This document shows positions 33,651 to 44,050 of a stretch of 64,000 nt of DNA, in pieces (position 1 is the stretch's first letter; each line of letters starts with the position of its first letter). The stretch comes from Petaurus breviceps papuanus. Taxonomy: Eukaryota; Chordata; Mammalia; Diprotodontia; Petauridae. Under the pieces are notes generated by a model. It worked only from the letters and a program-made list of their open reading frames with translations. It was not told the DNA's origin and did no database searches. The DNA is taken from contig JAMXIF010001119.1 in assembly GCA_028583685.1 (NCBI GenBank), forward strand, positions 557,277 to 621,276, read 5' to 3'. The translations under genes were made by a program, and so were the position numbers.

Positions 33651-34015
33651 TTATTAATTAAATGATGGGAAATAATTTGTCTTCCAAATTGATCCTATGC
33701 TTAGAGCATAGAAACTGGAAGGATTAATTAGAGCATAGAAGCTGGAAGCCTGATGATGATTTGATGGGTCTCACCAATCTTGTACTAAGAGTCTCAGAAG
33801 CAGAAACCATGATCTCTGTACCCGTTAACTCTCTGATTCTTCAGTCAGGCTTGAAGTTTGGAAGCAGTATTTTCTATATATATAGATCAGGCCATAATGC
33901 CTTCTCCTGTACCTTAATGCTAATACAAAAAGAACAGGCTACCCCGCTCTACTTCTATTCCTAAGCATGCCTTGGACTCTCTCCCTACACTACTCCCTTT
34001 TCTACAATAATAATA
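33651..34015. other. No gene or repeat recognised
   Basis: 365 bases. A 29-base local echo (TTAGAGCATAGAAACTGGAAG, then TTAGAGCATAGAAGCTGGAAG) lies near 33701-33748. Confidence 0.4.
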
Positions 34016-34022
34016 ATAATGA

Positions 34023-34181
34023 CAGGGGACGACTAGATGGCACAGTGAACAGAGCATCGGCCTTGGAGTCAGGAGGACCTGAGTTCAAATTAGGCCTCAG
34101 ACACTTAACACTAGCTGTGTGACCTTGGGCAAGTCACTTAACCCCAGTTGCCCTGCCTTCCCCCCTCAAAAAAGCAAAAAA
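34023..34181 (+). mobile_element. Mar1/WSINE1-type SINE
   Basis: GGGGACGACTAGATGGCACAG, GGCCTTGGAGTCAGGAGGACC, CTTGGGCAAGTCACTTAACC and an A-rich tail. AATGACAG at the left and GATGACAA at the right suggest a decayed target duplication. Confidence 0.9.
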
Positions 34182-34194
34182 AAATGATGACAAA

Positions 34195-34330
34195 ACAGTT
34201 AACATTTTAATAAATAACATTTATAAGTAAATTTATATTTATGTATAAATTATATATAAAGTATATGTATATATAAAATTTAAATATCAAGTATATATTA
34301 AATTATAAATTTATAAATAGTATATGATAA
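34195..34330. repeat. AT-rich low-complexity tract
   Basis: TATAAATTTATA-type words over ~135 bases. Confidence 0.8.
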
Positions 34331-34560
34331 ATAACATTTATAAAGTATTGCCAGGTATGATGCTAAACACATTGCAATTATTATCTCACTTGATTCTCAC
34401 AACTCTGGGAGGGAGGTACTATTATTATTCTCATTTAACAGATGAGGAAACTTTGGCAAACAGAGGTTAAGTGACTTGCCCAGAATCCCACACCTAGTAA
34501 GTGTCTAAGGCTACATTTTGAACTCAGGTCTCCCTGATTCCAGGCACCACCAAGCTACAG
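34331..34560 (-). repeat. MIR-type SINE
   Basis: ATTATCTCACTTGATTCTCAC, AGATGAGGAAACTTTGGC and AAGTGACTTGCCCAGAATCC. Confidence 0.8.
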
Positions 34561-34569
34561 TAGAAGACT

Positions 34570-35972
34570 GCATGGGTCTTGAGGGCGAAGACTGTAATTT
34601 TTCATAAAACTCTAAGATTTAGAGGTAGAAGGGAAGATTCATCTTTGTTACCACAGTACCAGGCAAATTGGCTTGAATGCAGTAGGCATTTAATCCACAA
34701 AACTTTTGTATTGAAAAAAAAAATTGAATTGTCAATCTTTGCAACCTGGAGGCCTTCCTTACTAGTCATTGAACCCTGCTTTATTGTGTGTAAGGCAATC
34801 AATCAGTCAACCACATTGATTCAGCTACTTGCTACACATCAGCCACTGTTCTAGGTAACAGGCCAAAGCGGATCAGTTTCTGCCCTCAAGAAGCATAGGA
34901 AATAAAACAAACAAATGATGTTTTCACAGAATGACAATTCATAGTTATTCTGCTAAGCATTAACTGAGATAGTCATTTCTTAGGAGAAATACATGGATAC
35001 AACATAGATAAACATTAATTTTGGGGGGTTAGGGAGGCATCAATGACTGGGGGGGGGGTTGAGAAAAAATTCATATAGTGAGTTTTGTCTAAGATAAGTC
35101 TTGAAGGAAAACAGGGATTCTAAGAGGCAGAGGTGAGGAGGGAGTACATTCCTAACACAGAGAATGGCCTGTGCTAAGACATGAGAGATGTGAGAGGAAA
35201 TGCCATTTATCAGTATCAGTAGGAAGCTCAGTTTGACTGGACTGAGATGTGCATGAAGGGGAGTAAAGTGTATTAAGGGAGTTGGAGGCCAGGTTATAAA
35301 GGACTTTAAGAGACAAAAAGGGAGTTTATAGTTAACCCTGGAGGTAAGAGGTAGCCTTCAGAGCTCACTGAGCAGGAGAGTGGCAGGAAAATCACTTTGG
35401 TGCCTATGTGGAGTCCATTCTTCACACAATGAGGCAAGAGTGAGACCTGAGACATGGCATCCAGTTACGTGTAGTAGTCTAGGTGAGAGGTGATGAGGAC
35501 CAGAATTAAGGTAGTGGCTATGTGAAAAGAACGAAGGGGATGGATGTGAAAGATGCTGGGGAGGTACAGGAGGCAAGATTTGACAGATTGTTGGATGTGT
35601 AGTATGAGAGAAAGTGAGTGAAGGATGGCACAAAGGCTTCAAATCTGGACTACTGGAAGAATGACAATAGCCTTGACAATAACAAGGAAGTTCAAAAGAG
35701 GGGTGGTTTTAAAGGGAAAGCTAGTGAGTTCTCTTTAAGTTGAGGTTGAGATACCTGTCAGACATCCAGGTCTAAATATTCAATAGGCTGTTGTTGATGT
35801 GTGACTGGGAGTCAGGAAAAAGATTAAGCAGGATTGGATATGTGGATCTGTTAAGTCATCAGTTTAGTGATGATGATTAAGGCCACATGAGATGATGATG
35901 AGAGAGACAGACAGACAGAGACAGAGAGAAAGAGAGAGAGAGACAGAGAGAAAGAGAGAGAGACAGAAAGAG

Positions 35973-36011
<39 letters not shown>

Positions 36012-36215
36012 GAGACAGAGAGAAAGAAAAAGAGACAGAAAGACAGAGACAGAGAAATAGAGGAGAGACAGAGAGATAGACTGAAAGACAGGACTAGAAC
36101 AAAGCTTGGGAACACCCACAATTAGGAGGTATTATATGGATGATGATGCAGCAGATGATCCAGTGAAGGATCCTGAGGGGCTATCAGAGAGGTTGGAACA
36201 TAATGATGAGAAAAC
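34570..36215. repeat. L2 remains: 3' end (+) then a 1.4-kb L2 (-) with a (GA)n tract
   Basis: 34570-34700 resembles a plus-strand L2 tail. 34790-36215 is reversed L2: CTGCCCTCAAGAAGCATAGG, AAGTCTTGAAGGAAAACAGGG, GGCCAGGTTATAAAGGAC, AATCACTTTGGTGCC, TCTAGGTGAGAGGTGATGAGG and, after the GA tract, GCTTGGGAACACCCACAATTAGG. No open frame of L2 survives. Confidence 0.85.
35899..36085. repeat. (GA)n/(CAGA)n purine-rich microsatellite
   Basis: GAGAGACAGACAGAGACAG units over ~185 bases within the L2. The Arg/Glu and Leu/Ser frames are artefacts. Confidence 0.95.
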
Positions 36216-37494
36216 AGTGTCTTGTTCAAGAATGGGTAGGTGCCATATAATTTATCCCATGGTTCTAACCCTCTCAGAATGGTATTGGTTCCATCTGACA
36301 GTCCATACTGATATTAGAAATATTTATTCACAAAGTTTCCTAATTTATTCACAAGTTTCCTAATTTATTCAACAACAGGAAGAGGTCATTTTGCAAGGCA
36401 CTCAGGTCCAACCTTCTTGTACCTCTTCCAACAGAGAGATGTGGTAGCTTTTGTTTGGGGAAATGGGGTAAGGAAACTGGAAAGGATACAAACCCAGATA
36501 GATGCAGGGGAATGTTCATGTTCACCATATACCGATCTGGTTATTAAAGTCTTTCAACAATGGCAGAAAAAAAGAATACCACACCTCTAAATCTGAAGAA
36601 CACAGTGGTTTCTCTCTAACATCCTTGGCTGTGGAGAGTTTGGAGACAATTTTGGAGATAAATTGAGCCTATAATGTCATATATTCTCCATGAATAATAA
36701 GCCAGCCTTAGTGCAGTGATTCTGGATATGTTTGTAAAGGATTCCTGGTCAATTTTAAACTGATCACCACCGGAATCAACAGGTTCCTAAGGTTGTAGCT
36801 TCACAATCCAGCTGCATTTCTTCTAAGAACTCCAGATAACAACATCTTCAGACAGCCTTCAGTATTCCTCTTTCCTCATCACATCTTTTCAGTAATTTGG
36901 TATATAATTCAAGATAGTGCTGTTCTCTAAACACCTGATTGGTTTTTTCCCCCTAAGTTCTTTTCACTGCCACCTAGAATATCTATTTCCTCTCTGTTCA
37001 GAGAGAAAGTATATTCAATGATCCAAAACAAGAACTGCCCAGAATTAGGACAAAGCCCTTTGGGGACAAGCTAACAAATAACCCTATTGCTAAAAATGTC
37101 ACCTTGGAATATTTTTTCCTCCACCTACAAAGGGAACAGAGAATTTCTTTTCTCATTCTTACAAGTAGTAGTTGTTAAGCTCTTTAACTTATGCAGACCA
37201 AATGTGCTGGTTCTGTCCCCATGAAATCTTTAATTTTATCCTTGCCCCCAATTAGTTGCAATCTTATTGGGGTTGTTTGAGACCAAGTCTGCTAATAGAA
37301 ATTTTTTTATATACAATTCAGTTTAGAGTTGATTGTTCAAAGAGAGATTTTCTTTTTCCTGTAGCTTTTGAAAAGGTGAACAGTGGCGCCAATAGCAGAA
37401 ATACATTTAAAAGAATAATAAACATCAACCTCCATTTCTAATTACTTTAAAAATGATATTGCAATTTTATTTCATACTCTTGATTCAAAAGTGA
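36216..37494. other. Single-copy-looking DNA; 37080-37480 may be conserved
   Basis: No repeat recognised in 1.3 kb apart from a small tandem echo (TTTCCTAATTTATTCA, 36338-36372). 37080-37480 has TTTAATTTT, CCAATTAG and CTAATTACTTT words typical of conserved non-coding DNA. No coding frame is persuasive. Confidence 0.35.
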
Positions 37495-37564
37495 ATCTTT
37501 TTGAACTGATGGAGACTGAAATAAGCAGAGCCAGGAGAATCATATTCCCAATGACTTTAATAAT

Positions 37565-37830
37565 TTAAGAGGGAAGAAGGAGGAGGAGAAGAAAGAGAGG
37601 AGAAGAAAGAAGAAATGGAGGATGAGGAAAAGAATGAGAAGGAAAAGGAGGAGAAGAAGGAAGAGAAGGAGGAGAGGGAGAGGGGGAGAGGGAGGACAAA
37701 GGGAGGAGAGGGGGAGGGGGAGAGGGAGAAGGAGAAGGAGAAGGAGAAGGAGGAGAAGAAGAAGAAGAAGAAGAAGAAGAAGAAGAAGAAGAAGAAGAAG
37801 AAGAAGAAGAAGAAGAAGAAGGAAGAAAAC
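37565..37830. repeat. 265-base homopurine tract (GGA/GAA/GAAG)
   Basis: The plus strand is almost wholly A and G, passing from mixed GGAGAGGGGGAG to a pure (GAA)n end of about 22 units. Long open frames of Arg, Lys, Glu or Ser are artefacts. Confidence 0.97.
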
Positions 37831-38095
37831 AATCGAATGCTATGTTACTAGAATCCCCCAAGCTTAGTACCAAAAAAAAGAAAAGAAAAAAAAAGAAAGA
37901 TAGACTTATGGATATGGAACATTTTCACATACTATCAGACACAACTCATGTGTTAGTTTTGTTGAATTGCTTTTTTTCTTTCTTCTTTGTTCTTTGATAT
38001 AAGACTTGGCGGGGGAGGGGGGAGCAGGGAGTGAGGAAGGATAAATTCCAAAATGACTGTGATATAAAAATAAAAATATCAATGAAATTTTTAAA

Positions 38096-38260
38096 CTTTT
38101 TTTTCCTTTTTGGAGGGGAGAGGGCAGGGTAATTGGGGTTAAGTGACTTGCCCAAGGTTACATGGCTAGTAAGTGTTAAGTGTCTGAGGCTAAATTTGAA
38201 CTTGGGTTCTCCTGACTTCAGGGCTGGTGCTCTATTCACTGTGCCACCTAGCCACCCCGA
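38096..38260 (-). mobile_element. Mar1/WSINE1-type SINE
   Basis: GGTAATTGGGGTTAAGTGAC, TTGCCCAAGGTTACATGGC, ACTGTGCCACCTAGCCACCCC. The target duplication is TATCAATGAAATTTTTAAA at 38077-38095 and TATCAATGAATTTTTAAAA at 38261-38279, so it entered the L1 tail. Confidence 0.93.
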
Positions 38261-38339
38261 TATCAATGAATTTTTAAAAATCTAAATAACTCATTTAAAC
38301 TGAAGGTCACTGTTCAATCTGAATGAAAAGAAAAGAGGG

Positions 38340-38510
38340 CCACACAGTGGCAAAAAAAACACTGGATTAACAATTATGCGACTTCAGTTTCAGTCTGGCT
38401 TCTGGAAAAGTCATTTCATCCCTCTGGGTCTTTATTTCCCCACCTGTAAAGTGAGAGCATTTGACTAATCTGATTGATAAGGTCTTTAGCACCTCTGGGA
38501 TTCTATTCTA
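38340..38510 (+). repeat. MIR-type SINE
   Basis: CACTGGATTAACAATTATGCG, TTATTTCCCCACCTGTAAAG and TGATAAGGTCTTTAGCACC. Confidence 0.6.
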
Positions 38511-39484
38511 TCTAATTCCAGTCTCATACTCAATGCTTTTCTGGGACCATCAAAATAAATTTCTCTCTTAGAGAGGTGGGGAGAGTCAAGCATACAAAGA
38601 AAACAGACTTGACAGGACCATATTCACCCATATGCCTTCATTATGGAGTAGGTCAAGTACATAGTGCTCACAGTCAGCTTGCAAAGTGCTATATCCCTAA
38701 ACTCGACAGTTATGTGAAAAGGTCACAATATGTTGATTACATCCTCTCAGCGAGGAAGAAAATTATTTATTTGTATGTAGCTGCGATCTTAAAGTGTAAA
38801 CAAACATCGACTTAGTGATCTGAAACCAATTAGCTGTTAACAAAACTAGCACAAACTGAATAGCAACCTGGAGGAGATCTCAAAAACACATCTTAATGAA
38901 ACTTTTGGTTTTCTTATTAAAAATAAATGTCTGCCACGAATCTAGGAGTGTTGGGGAGACATACAAGCACTGCAGGGGTAGGGAGGGAAAAGGAACCAGA
39001 GTTCAATTTCTTTAGAACAACACAAAGGAGGAAAGATCTTAATTGCATTACCTCTAATTAGATGACTCTAATGATGGTTGAAGAACAACAGCCAGGCAGA
39101 TCAAGATAAATGGTTGGAGTGGTCTTGGTGATTATAGAAGAGGCCAAAGGTCATGATTTTCCTATTCTGGGTAAACAGAGCTTACAAGTAAAATGTCCAT
39201 GTGGCGATGAAAGTCATAGTGTTGCACTCATTACATTACTCATCTCCCAGAGAGAGAGACAGAAAACTGAGAAGGATATTATGCTGAAAGGGACAGAGAG
39301 CAAATTTCAAAGGAAACACTTATGACAAGTGGGTTCAGTCAGTGGTGTGATGGGTCAAACTGGAGAGGATGGGGACTGAGAGATCAGGCACATCTCCTAA
39401 GGACAGACAATCAGGGTTTTCTAAGAGCTAGGCAAGAGAACAAAGCCTAAGCAGGTAGTTGGTACCACTGAAATCTGATCCAAT
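38511..39484. other. Single-copy block, candidate conserved non-coding DNA (38575-39080)
   Basis: No repeat recognised. It holds a forkhead-type site GTAAACAAACA (38796-38806), ACCAATTAGCTGTTAAC and several balanced single-copy words. No protein family seen in any frame. It directly precedes the retrocopy insertion site. Confidence 0.35.
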
Positions 39485-39500
39485 CCAACAACCATTTATT
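39485..39500. repeat. Target-site duplication, 3' side of caspase-6 retrocopy
   Basis: CCAACAACCATTTATT, identical over 16 bases to 42102-42117. In the empty site it would read ...CATTTATT/AAATGC, close to the L1 endonuclease preference TTTT/AA on that strand. Confidence 0.93.
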
Positions 39501-39525
39501 TTTTTTTTAGAATTATGTGATTTTT

Positions 39526-39531
39526 TTTATT
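39526..39531 (-). terminator. Polyadenylation signal AATAAA carried by the retrocopy
   Basis: TTTATT on the plus strand, i.e. AATAAA in retrocopy sense, about 17-18 bases before the terminal A-run (39501-39508). The spacing is right for a cleavage signal and marks the true 3' end of the copied transcript. Confidence 0.75.
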
Positions 39532-40196
39532 ACAAAAGCATCAAATTATTACCAAAACAATGTAATAAGTGTAAACAAAACTTAGGTCCCATCCATATTG
39601 CTTTCAAAGTTCAAGCCTTATTATGGCAACTGAGCTTAGGGTACATTACTTCAAACAATTATTAAAGTAATCATATTTGTGATAGAATGACAGTACAGTG
39701 TTTTAAGCATTTATTTTTTTGGAGACAATCAGAATTGCACAACATCTGCCCAAAAGCCCAGGAAATATTTCATGGTCTCCAAACCAAGTAGAACATTCTG
39801 GGGTGTTGCCTCTTTGGGACGGGGCCAATGGACAGTGGTGATTCTTATTGTGCCTTCACAAGGAGAAGGAGAGAAGAAGAGGTGGGGAGTTAAGATTAAG
39901 AGAGAGGCAAACATTTTTGCTGCCAGTTAACCTGGTAACCTAGCACCCCTCTAGAATGAAGATGAGAATTTTGTCAACCTTTGGGTCTAGAATGAAGACA
40001 AGAATCTCACCAACCATTAGGTATGTGCCTAAAGACCATCTGGGAGAGCCTATCCCAGGAAATAACCAATTGGAACAAGACATGAAAACTACTGCTTTTC
40101 AACTACATTATAAGAACCCAAAATGAATCATCTTTAGCCTTGGGCGACAAGGCTGCTGGTTTTGAATAGAACTTTAAGGTTCAGAGCCCTATGGTT

Positions 40197-40245
<49 letters not shown>
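40197..40245. repeat. (TA)n microsatellite
   Basis: About 23 TA units within the 3' UTR part of the retrocopy. Confidence 0.97.
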
Positions 40246-40248
<3 letters not shown>

Positions 40249-41464
40249 TTAACTTGATAATCTATGAATGAAACCAGTATTGGAGTAACCCCCTAAATAG
40301 GTGATCATTAAATAATAATTTATCTAAAAAAGAAATTTCTTTTTAAAGGCCTAAATAAATCCTGGGAAAAAGGCATCTTCAAAGTTTACAAATTTGTAAC
40401 ACTAAATTTGAAAGATTGATCTAAAATAAGTAGCACATCAACTATGAAAATTGGGGAGAAGGTTTAAAATGATGAAAATCTGCAAGATAAGTCATTTAAT
40501 TTGTTAATGATTAATCGACAATTTACAATCTGAGAATAAAATTTATCTAGGCATACCTTGTCTATAAAACCACCAATTCATTAGCTTAAAATATGATCAC
40601 AGATGAAACATTAAAGCAGGAAGTTGGTTCTGTAGGAATGGTATAAAGTAAAAGATTAGGGTCTTGGTTGGAGGGGCAACAGGATGTGGATAACTTAGAC
40701 TGGGTGCACAGATGTGGAACACTGGGCAGCTCAAGGGTTTGGTGGGAAGAGGGGCAAGAGGGAAGAGAAGACATGTCCCCAGGTGGGATGCGGGATGATG
40801 GGTTGTGGGCACAAGCTTTAAGTTTGGGCAGGGCAAGTCTCCATTTATTAGATAATGTGCATAAGCTAGAAGGGATGGGGGGGTGATAAGAGGTGTTGCT
40901 TATTATACATTTGTGAGACACCATGGAGATTTAAGTAAAAATGTTTTTTTTCTTAATGTCTTACAAAACATATAAATAGTCCCAGAAGGTATAAGTATTC
41001 CTTTTAAATTGAAATATCAGTGGAAAATGACCTGCTGGTTTTTACTTTTCACTCAAGGATCTAAAAAAGCTATAAATGAATATTAGAAAACAGACTTTGA
41101 TGAAGAAACAAAGATGCCACAAATACAAGTTAGAACCACCTGGTAATTTGGATAGACTACCAATTCAGGAAATGAAAGTCAATTACTCAGAAGCTCTTGG
41201 TAAGGCGATTGATTCCCTGATATTCCCTGAGAATGTGGTCAACACACTAATTAGCAGATAAGACCAAAGCTCTAGAAATGAAAATTAACCAAAGTACCAA
41301 TCTTGAGTGAAACTGTTCCAGTTCCCCACTGAAAATCGTGCTGTTGGGCGAGGAGATAGTAACTTTCTGCAACAGAGTAGCACATGAGGAAGTTGGCTCC
41401 AGCAGGGAGAGTGTAAATGGATGCAGCATCTACTTGAGTTTAATTGATGTCAGCCTGATGATGG

Positions 41465-42112
41465 TCAACCATGTTGGAATGACTGGGACATCATGCTGGT
41501 TTCCCCGACATGCGTGATGATAAATATCTTAGGCTTCCCAACTAAGCTCTGACATCTGTCTCCTTTAAAGAGGGCAATCAGCTTCTGAATATCAATTTTG
41601 GCATCGTAGGCATAGATGTGATTCCCTTCACCATGAGTCAGGAACAGGCACAGGAAGCAGACAGTATCCATGTGGCTAGAGGTGGACATGGTATAAATGG
41701 TCTTTAGCAGCTCTTCAGTCCTAAGATCATCATAGCAATTCACTTCAAACCCAAGATTTGAAAGCCTTAGTACAAGGTTATTTCTGTCAGCCCTGGTGCC
41801 ACGCCTTTCTGGCAAAGTCAAGTGCCAGTAGAACCACTCATTACTGAAGATCAAAGCAACCCCTCTCCGCTTGTGATCCATTTTGTACCTTTCTGCCGGG
41901 TCAAGTAATTCACTTTTAATTAAGGCAACTGGTTCTGTCACGCTTTGTCCAGCATCTGGGGCCGAGAAGTCCCCACTGCAGGGGTCCGGGGCGCTCATGG
42001 TGCGGGCTCGGGGGCTCACTCCCTGGGGCTCCTTGTCTTCCTGGCTGCAGTTTGCAGCCCCCGCCTCTTCGGCTTCCTCCTCCCGCTCTTCTCCCTCTTC
42101 CCCAACAACCAT
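41465..42112 (-). CDS. Residual open frame of the caspase-6 retrocopy (215 codons), probably not translated
   Basis: This is the longest non-low-complexity frame in the window. Residues 1-38 come from the GC-rich 5' leader ([16 protein letters not shown]...). The caspase-6 start methionine is residue 39 (MSAPDPC...). The frame then covers the prodomain and most of the large subunit, including the catalytic histidine region, and ends with about 15 frameshifted residues ([15 protein letters not shown]). It therefore lacks the active-site cysteine and the small subunit. Such a product could not be a protease; whether anything is expressed is unknown. I list it so that the open frame is not mistaken for a gene. 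Confidence 0.3.
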   Translation of the reverse strand: MVVGEEGEEREEEAEEAGAANCSQEDKEPQGVSPRARTMSAPDPCSGDFSAPDAGQSVTEPVALIKSELLDPAERYKMDHKRRGVALIFSNEWFYWHLTLPERRGTRADRNNLVLRLSNLGFEVNCYDDLRTEELLKTIYTMSTSSHMDTVCFLCLFLTHGEGNHIYAYDAKIDIQKLIALFKGDRCQSLVGKPKIFIITHVGETSMMSQSFQHG

Positions 42113-42117
42113 TTATT
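42102..42117. repeat. Target-site duplication, 5' side of caspase-6 retrocopy
   Basis: CCAACAACCATTTATT, perfect match to 39485-39500. The flanking words (AAATGCTTGTA after it) suggest that the target was an old L2 terminus. Confidence 0.93.
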
Positions 42118-42720
42118 AAATGCTTGTAAACAGAGTGTGTTAGAGTCAGGGGGATCTGGTTTCCAGTCTTGCTTCTGAAATATATTAGCTATGTGACCCC
42201 ATAACCAAGACATCGCAAGAAGCATGGTACAATGAAAAGAACCTTGTTCTGGAATCAGAACAACTGTCAAAGCCTAGCTCTGACACATGTATCCAACTTT
42301 TTACCTTCTTTGGGCCTCAGTTTCCTCATCTTTAAAATAAGGTAGTTGAACTAGAGGACCTTGGATTATCTGTTTTCAGTTCTCAATCTATGATCCAATG
42401 CCTTCCAAATACCCTGGTAGCTTGCAAAAATTGTAAACTGTCTGCATTGGGAGATGGAGTATTTCTTCACTAGGGAATCCTCTAGAGTAATGAAATCACT
42501 GATAGTCAATCAAAAAATATTTATTAAGCTTACTGTGTGTAAGAATTTGGTTTGGGTCTTGGAAATAAACAGAAAAAATCAAAATAGTCTCATTACTCAA
42601 GGAATTGATATTCTAGTGGAGGTGGAGCTGGGGAGCAGGAAACAGCAAGTAAATAGAGAAATAAATACAAGGTCTTGTAAGAAGATGGAGAGAGAAAATT
42701 AAGAACTAGGGGATTTAGTT
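42118..42720. repeat. MIR-type copy (+) and L2 fragment (-)
   Basis: 42220-42410 is a plus-strand MIR (TTTGGGCCTCAGTTTCCTC, GGACCTTGGATTATC); the stretch before it looks like part of another MIR. 42495-42720 resembles the reversed L2 terminus (AATCAAAAAATATTTATTAAGC, TTACTCAAGGAATTGATATTC). Confidence 0.65.
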
Positions 42721-43117
42721 GTAACTAATCGGCTGAGGTCCAACCAAACAGAACTGTCAGTCTCTGGGAAATCTACCAGTAGGTGATGCTTACCTAGACA
42801 AAAGGGTTGGGGAGACTTAGGGGATATTATGCAAGTATTTTAAGTAACTGAAAGAACAAGACCCCAGCTTAGGAGGAAGTGGGTCTTAGAAATGAAACTG
42901 AGGCAAGAATTGAGGCATGGAGTAATAATGTAGGAGCCCAGATGCTCAGGTACACTGGGACACAAGGCAAGGTTTTGGTCACAGAGATAAAATGCAAGAG
43001 ACCGGTTACTGGCACCAGAGCACAAAGTCAAAGTAGGCTGTACGGGTGACGATGCTGAAACAAAGGAACTAAGGTTCTTTGCATCCTTTCTTCCTTATGA
43101 CAGTATTGATGTAAGAG
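42721..43117. other. No gene or repeat recognised
   Basis: About 400 bases. Possibly more of the diverged L2 to its left. Confidence 0.35.
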
Positions 43118-43322
43118 CAGAGGCTTTTAACCTGGGTCCACAGACTTCCAACAGAGTCTGTGAATTGAGTTGAGGGGATCTCCAAATTTAGGTATTTATT
43201 TATTTTCACTAACCTCTAAGATATAACATTTCCTTCAATTATGAATTTTAAAAAATGGGAGTCCAGAACCTTTAATAGATTGCCAAAGGGGTCTGTGACA
43301 CCAAAAAGGTTAATAACCTTTG
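43118..43322. mobile_element. Non-autonomous hAT-Charlie-type DNA transposon
   Basis: The left end CAGAGGCTTTTAACCTGGG and the reversed right end CAAAGGTTATTAACCTTTT are terminal inverted repeats; the subterminal GGTCCACAGAC/GGTCTGTGACACC words are typical of Charlie-related MITEs. 205 bases. The 8-bp flanks TGTAAGAG and TCTTAGAG (6 of 8) fit a decayed hAT target duplication. Confidence 0.78.
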
Positions 43323-43544
43323 TCTTAGAGATAGCATGGTAAAATTAATTGGTAAAATTAATTTTTCATTCTCTCTCAAAAAAATAATCAGCCATGGAAA
43401 TAGGTACAGCATTGCCAGAATGAACAGTATAAAGCAGCCATTTCTAGTCTCTTTGCCCATAAATATAAAGCTTTACATAGAAACAAAGACTAACTAGATC
43501 TCCCCATGAAAAACCATAAATATACCAGCAAACTCATAGCTTGT

Positions 43545-44050
43545 CTTTCTGTGACAGTAAAGAACTGGAAACAATGAGGGTGTTTTTTGAATGGGGGAAT
43601 GGTTGAACAAATTCTGGTCTACAAATGGAATGGGATATTTCTGGGTGGTAAGAAAGAATGAATGTAAGGAATCCAGAGATAGATGGTAAAATGTTTATGA
43701 AATGATATAGAGTGAAATAAACAGAATCAGAACAAAACTCACAATTGACTACAATGTCTGTGAAGAGATAATTAAAAGGAAGTTTAATTTTGAATAGCTG
43801 AATAAAAAATAATGGTTTGGAAAAACAGATTATGAAAGCTACCTTCATCTTCTCAGAAGAAAGATGGAGGACTGCAAGGATGGAATGTTGTGTACATTGT
43901 CAGTTATTATATCAGTTTTTTTCACTTAACAATTTTTTTCTTTGCTATAAGGGAGGGTCCAATTCCTAGGGTTGGGGACAATAGTAGTATAAATGGAAAT
44001 GATGACTATAAAAACATAAGGTATCAACAAAATTAATCTTTAAAGAACAA
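43545..44050 (+). repeat. L1 3' end
   Basis: Old metatherian L1: AAGAACTGGAAACAATGAGGG, GGGGGAATGGTTGAACAAATTC, AGTGAAATAAACAGAATCAG, GGAATGTTGTGTACATTGTC. Diverged, no open frame. Confidence 0.75.

Larger units (their letters stand above)
37495..38280 (+). repeat. L1 3' end split by a purine tract and by a SINE
   Basis: Metatherian L1 3' words: GGAGACTGAAATAAGCAGAGCC AGGAGAATCAT..., ATGGATATGGAACATTTTCAC, ACTATCAGACACAACTCATG and ATATAAAAATAAAAATATCAATG at the end. The purine tract is 37565-37830; a SINE occupies 38096-38260. Confidence 0.7.
39501..42101 (-). pseudogene. CASP6P: Processed pseudogene (retrocopy) of caspase-6
   Basis: Caspase-6 is a cytosolic executioner cysteine protease, made as a zymogen and cut into large and small subunits. 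Read on the minus strand, 41998 down to about 41085 follows the whole caspase-6 coding sequence without introns: [39 protein letters not shown], the histidine motif [15 protein letters not shown], and [18 protein letters not shown]. The next codons carry a one-base deletion relative to the usual FIIQACRGNQ, so the catalytic motif ([11 protein letters not shown]) lies in another frame. The small-subunit part ([23 protein letters not shown]) is recognisable but has further frameshifts and stops. The human prodomain cleavage site TETD aligns with TEPV here. About 1.5 kb of apparent 3' UTR follows, with AATAAA near the end and an A-run. A perfect 16-bp target duplication flanks it. The parent gene must be elsewhere. 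Confidence 0.93.

Noticed and set aside
37557-37873. Four overlapping frames of poly-Arg, poly-Lys/Glu, poly-Ser and poly-Phe
   Set aside because: Translation of a homopurine tract in several frames; no start context or flanking domain.
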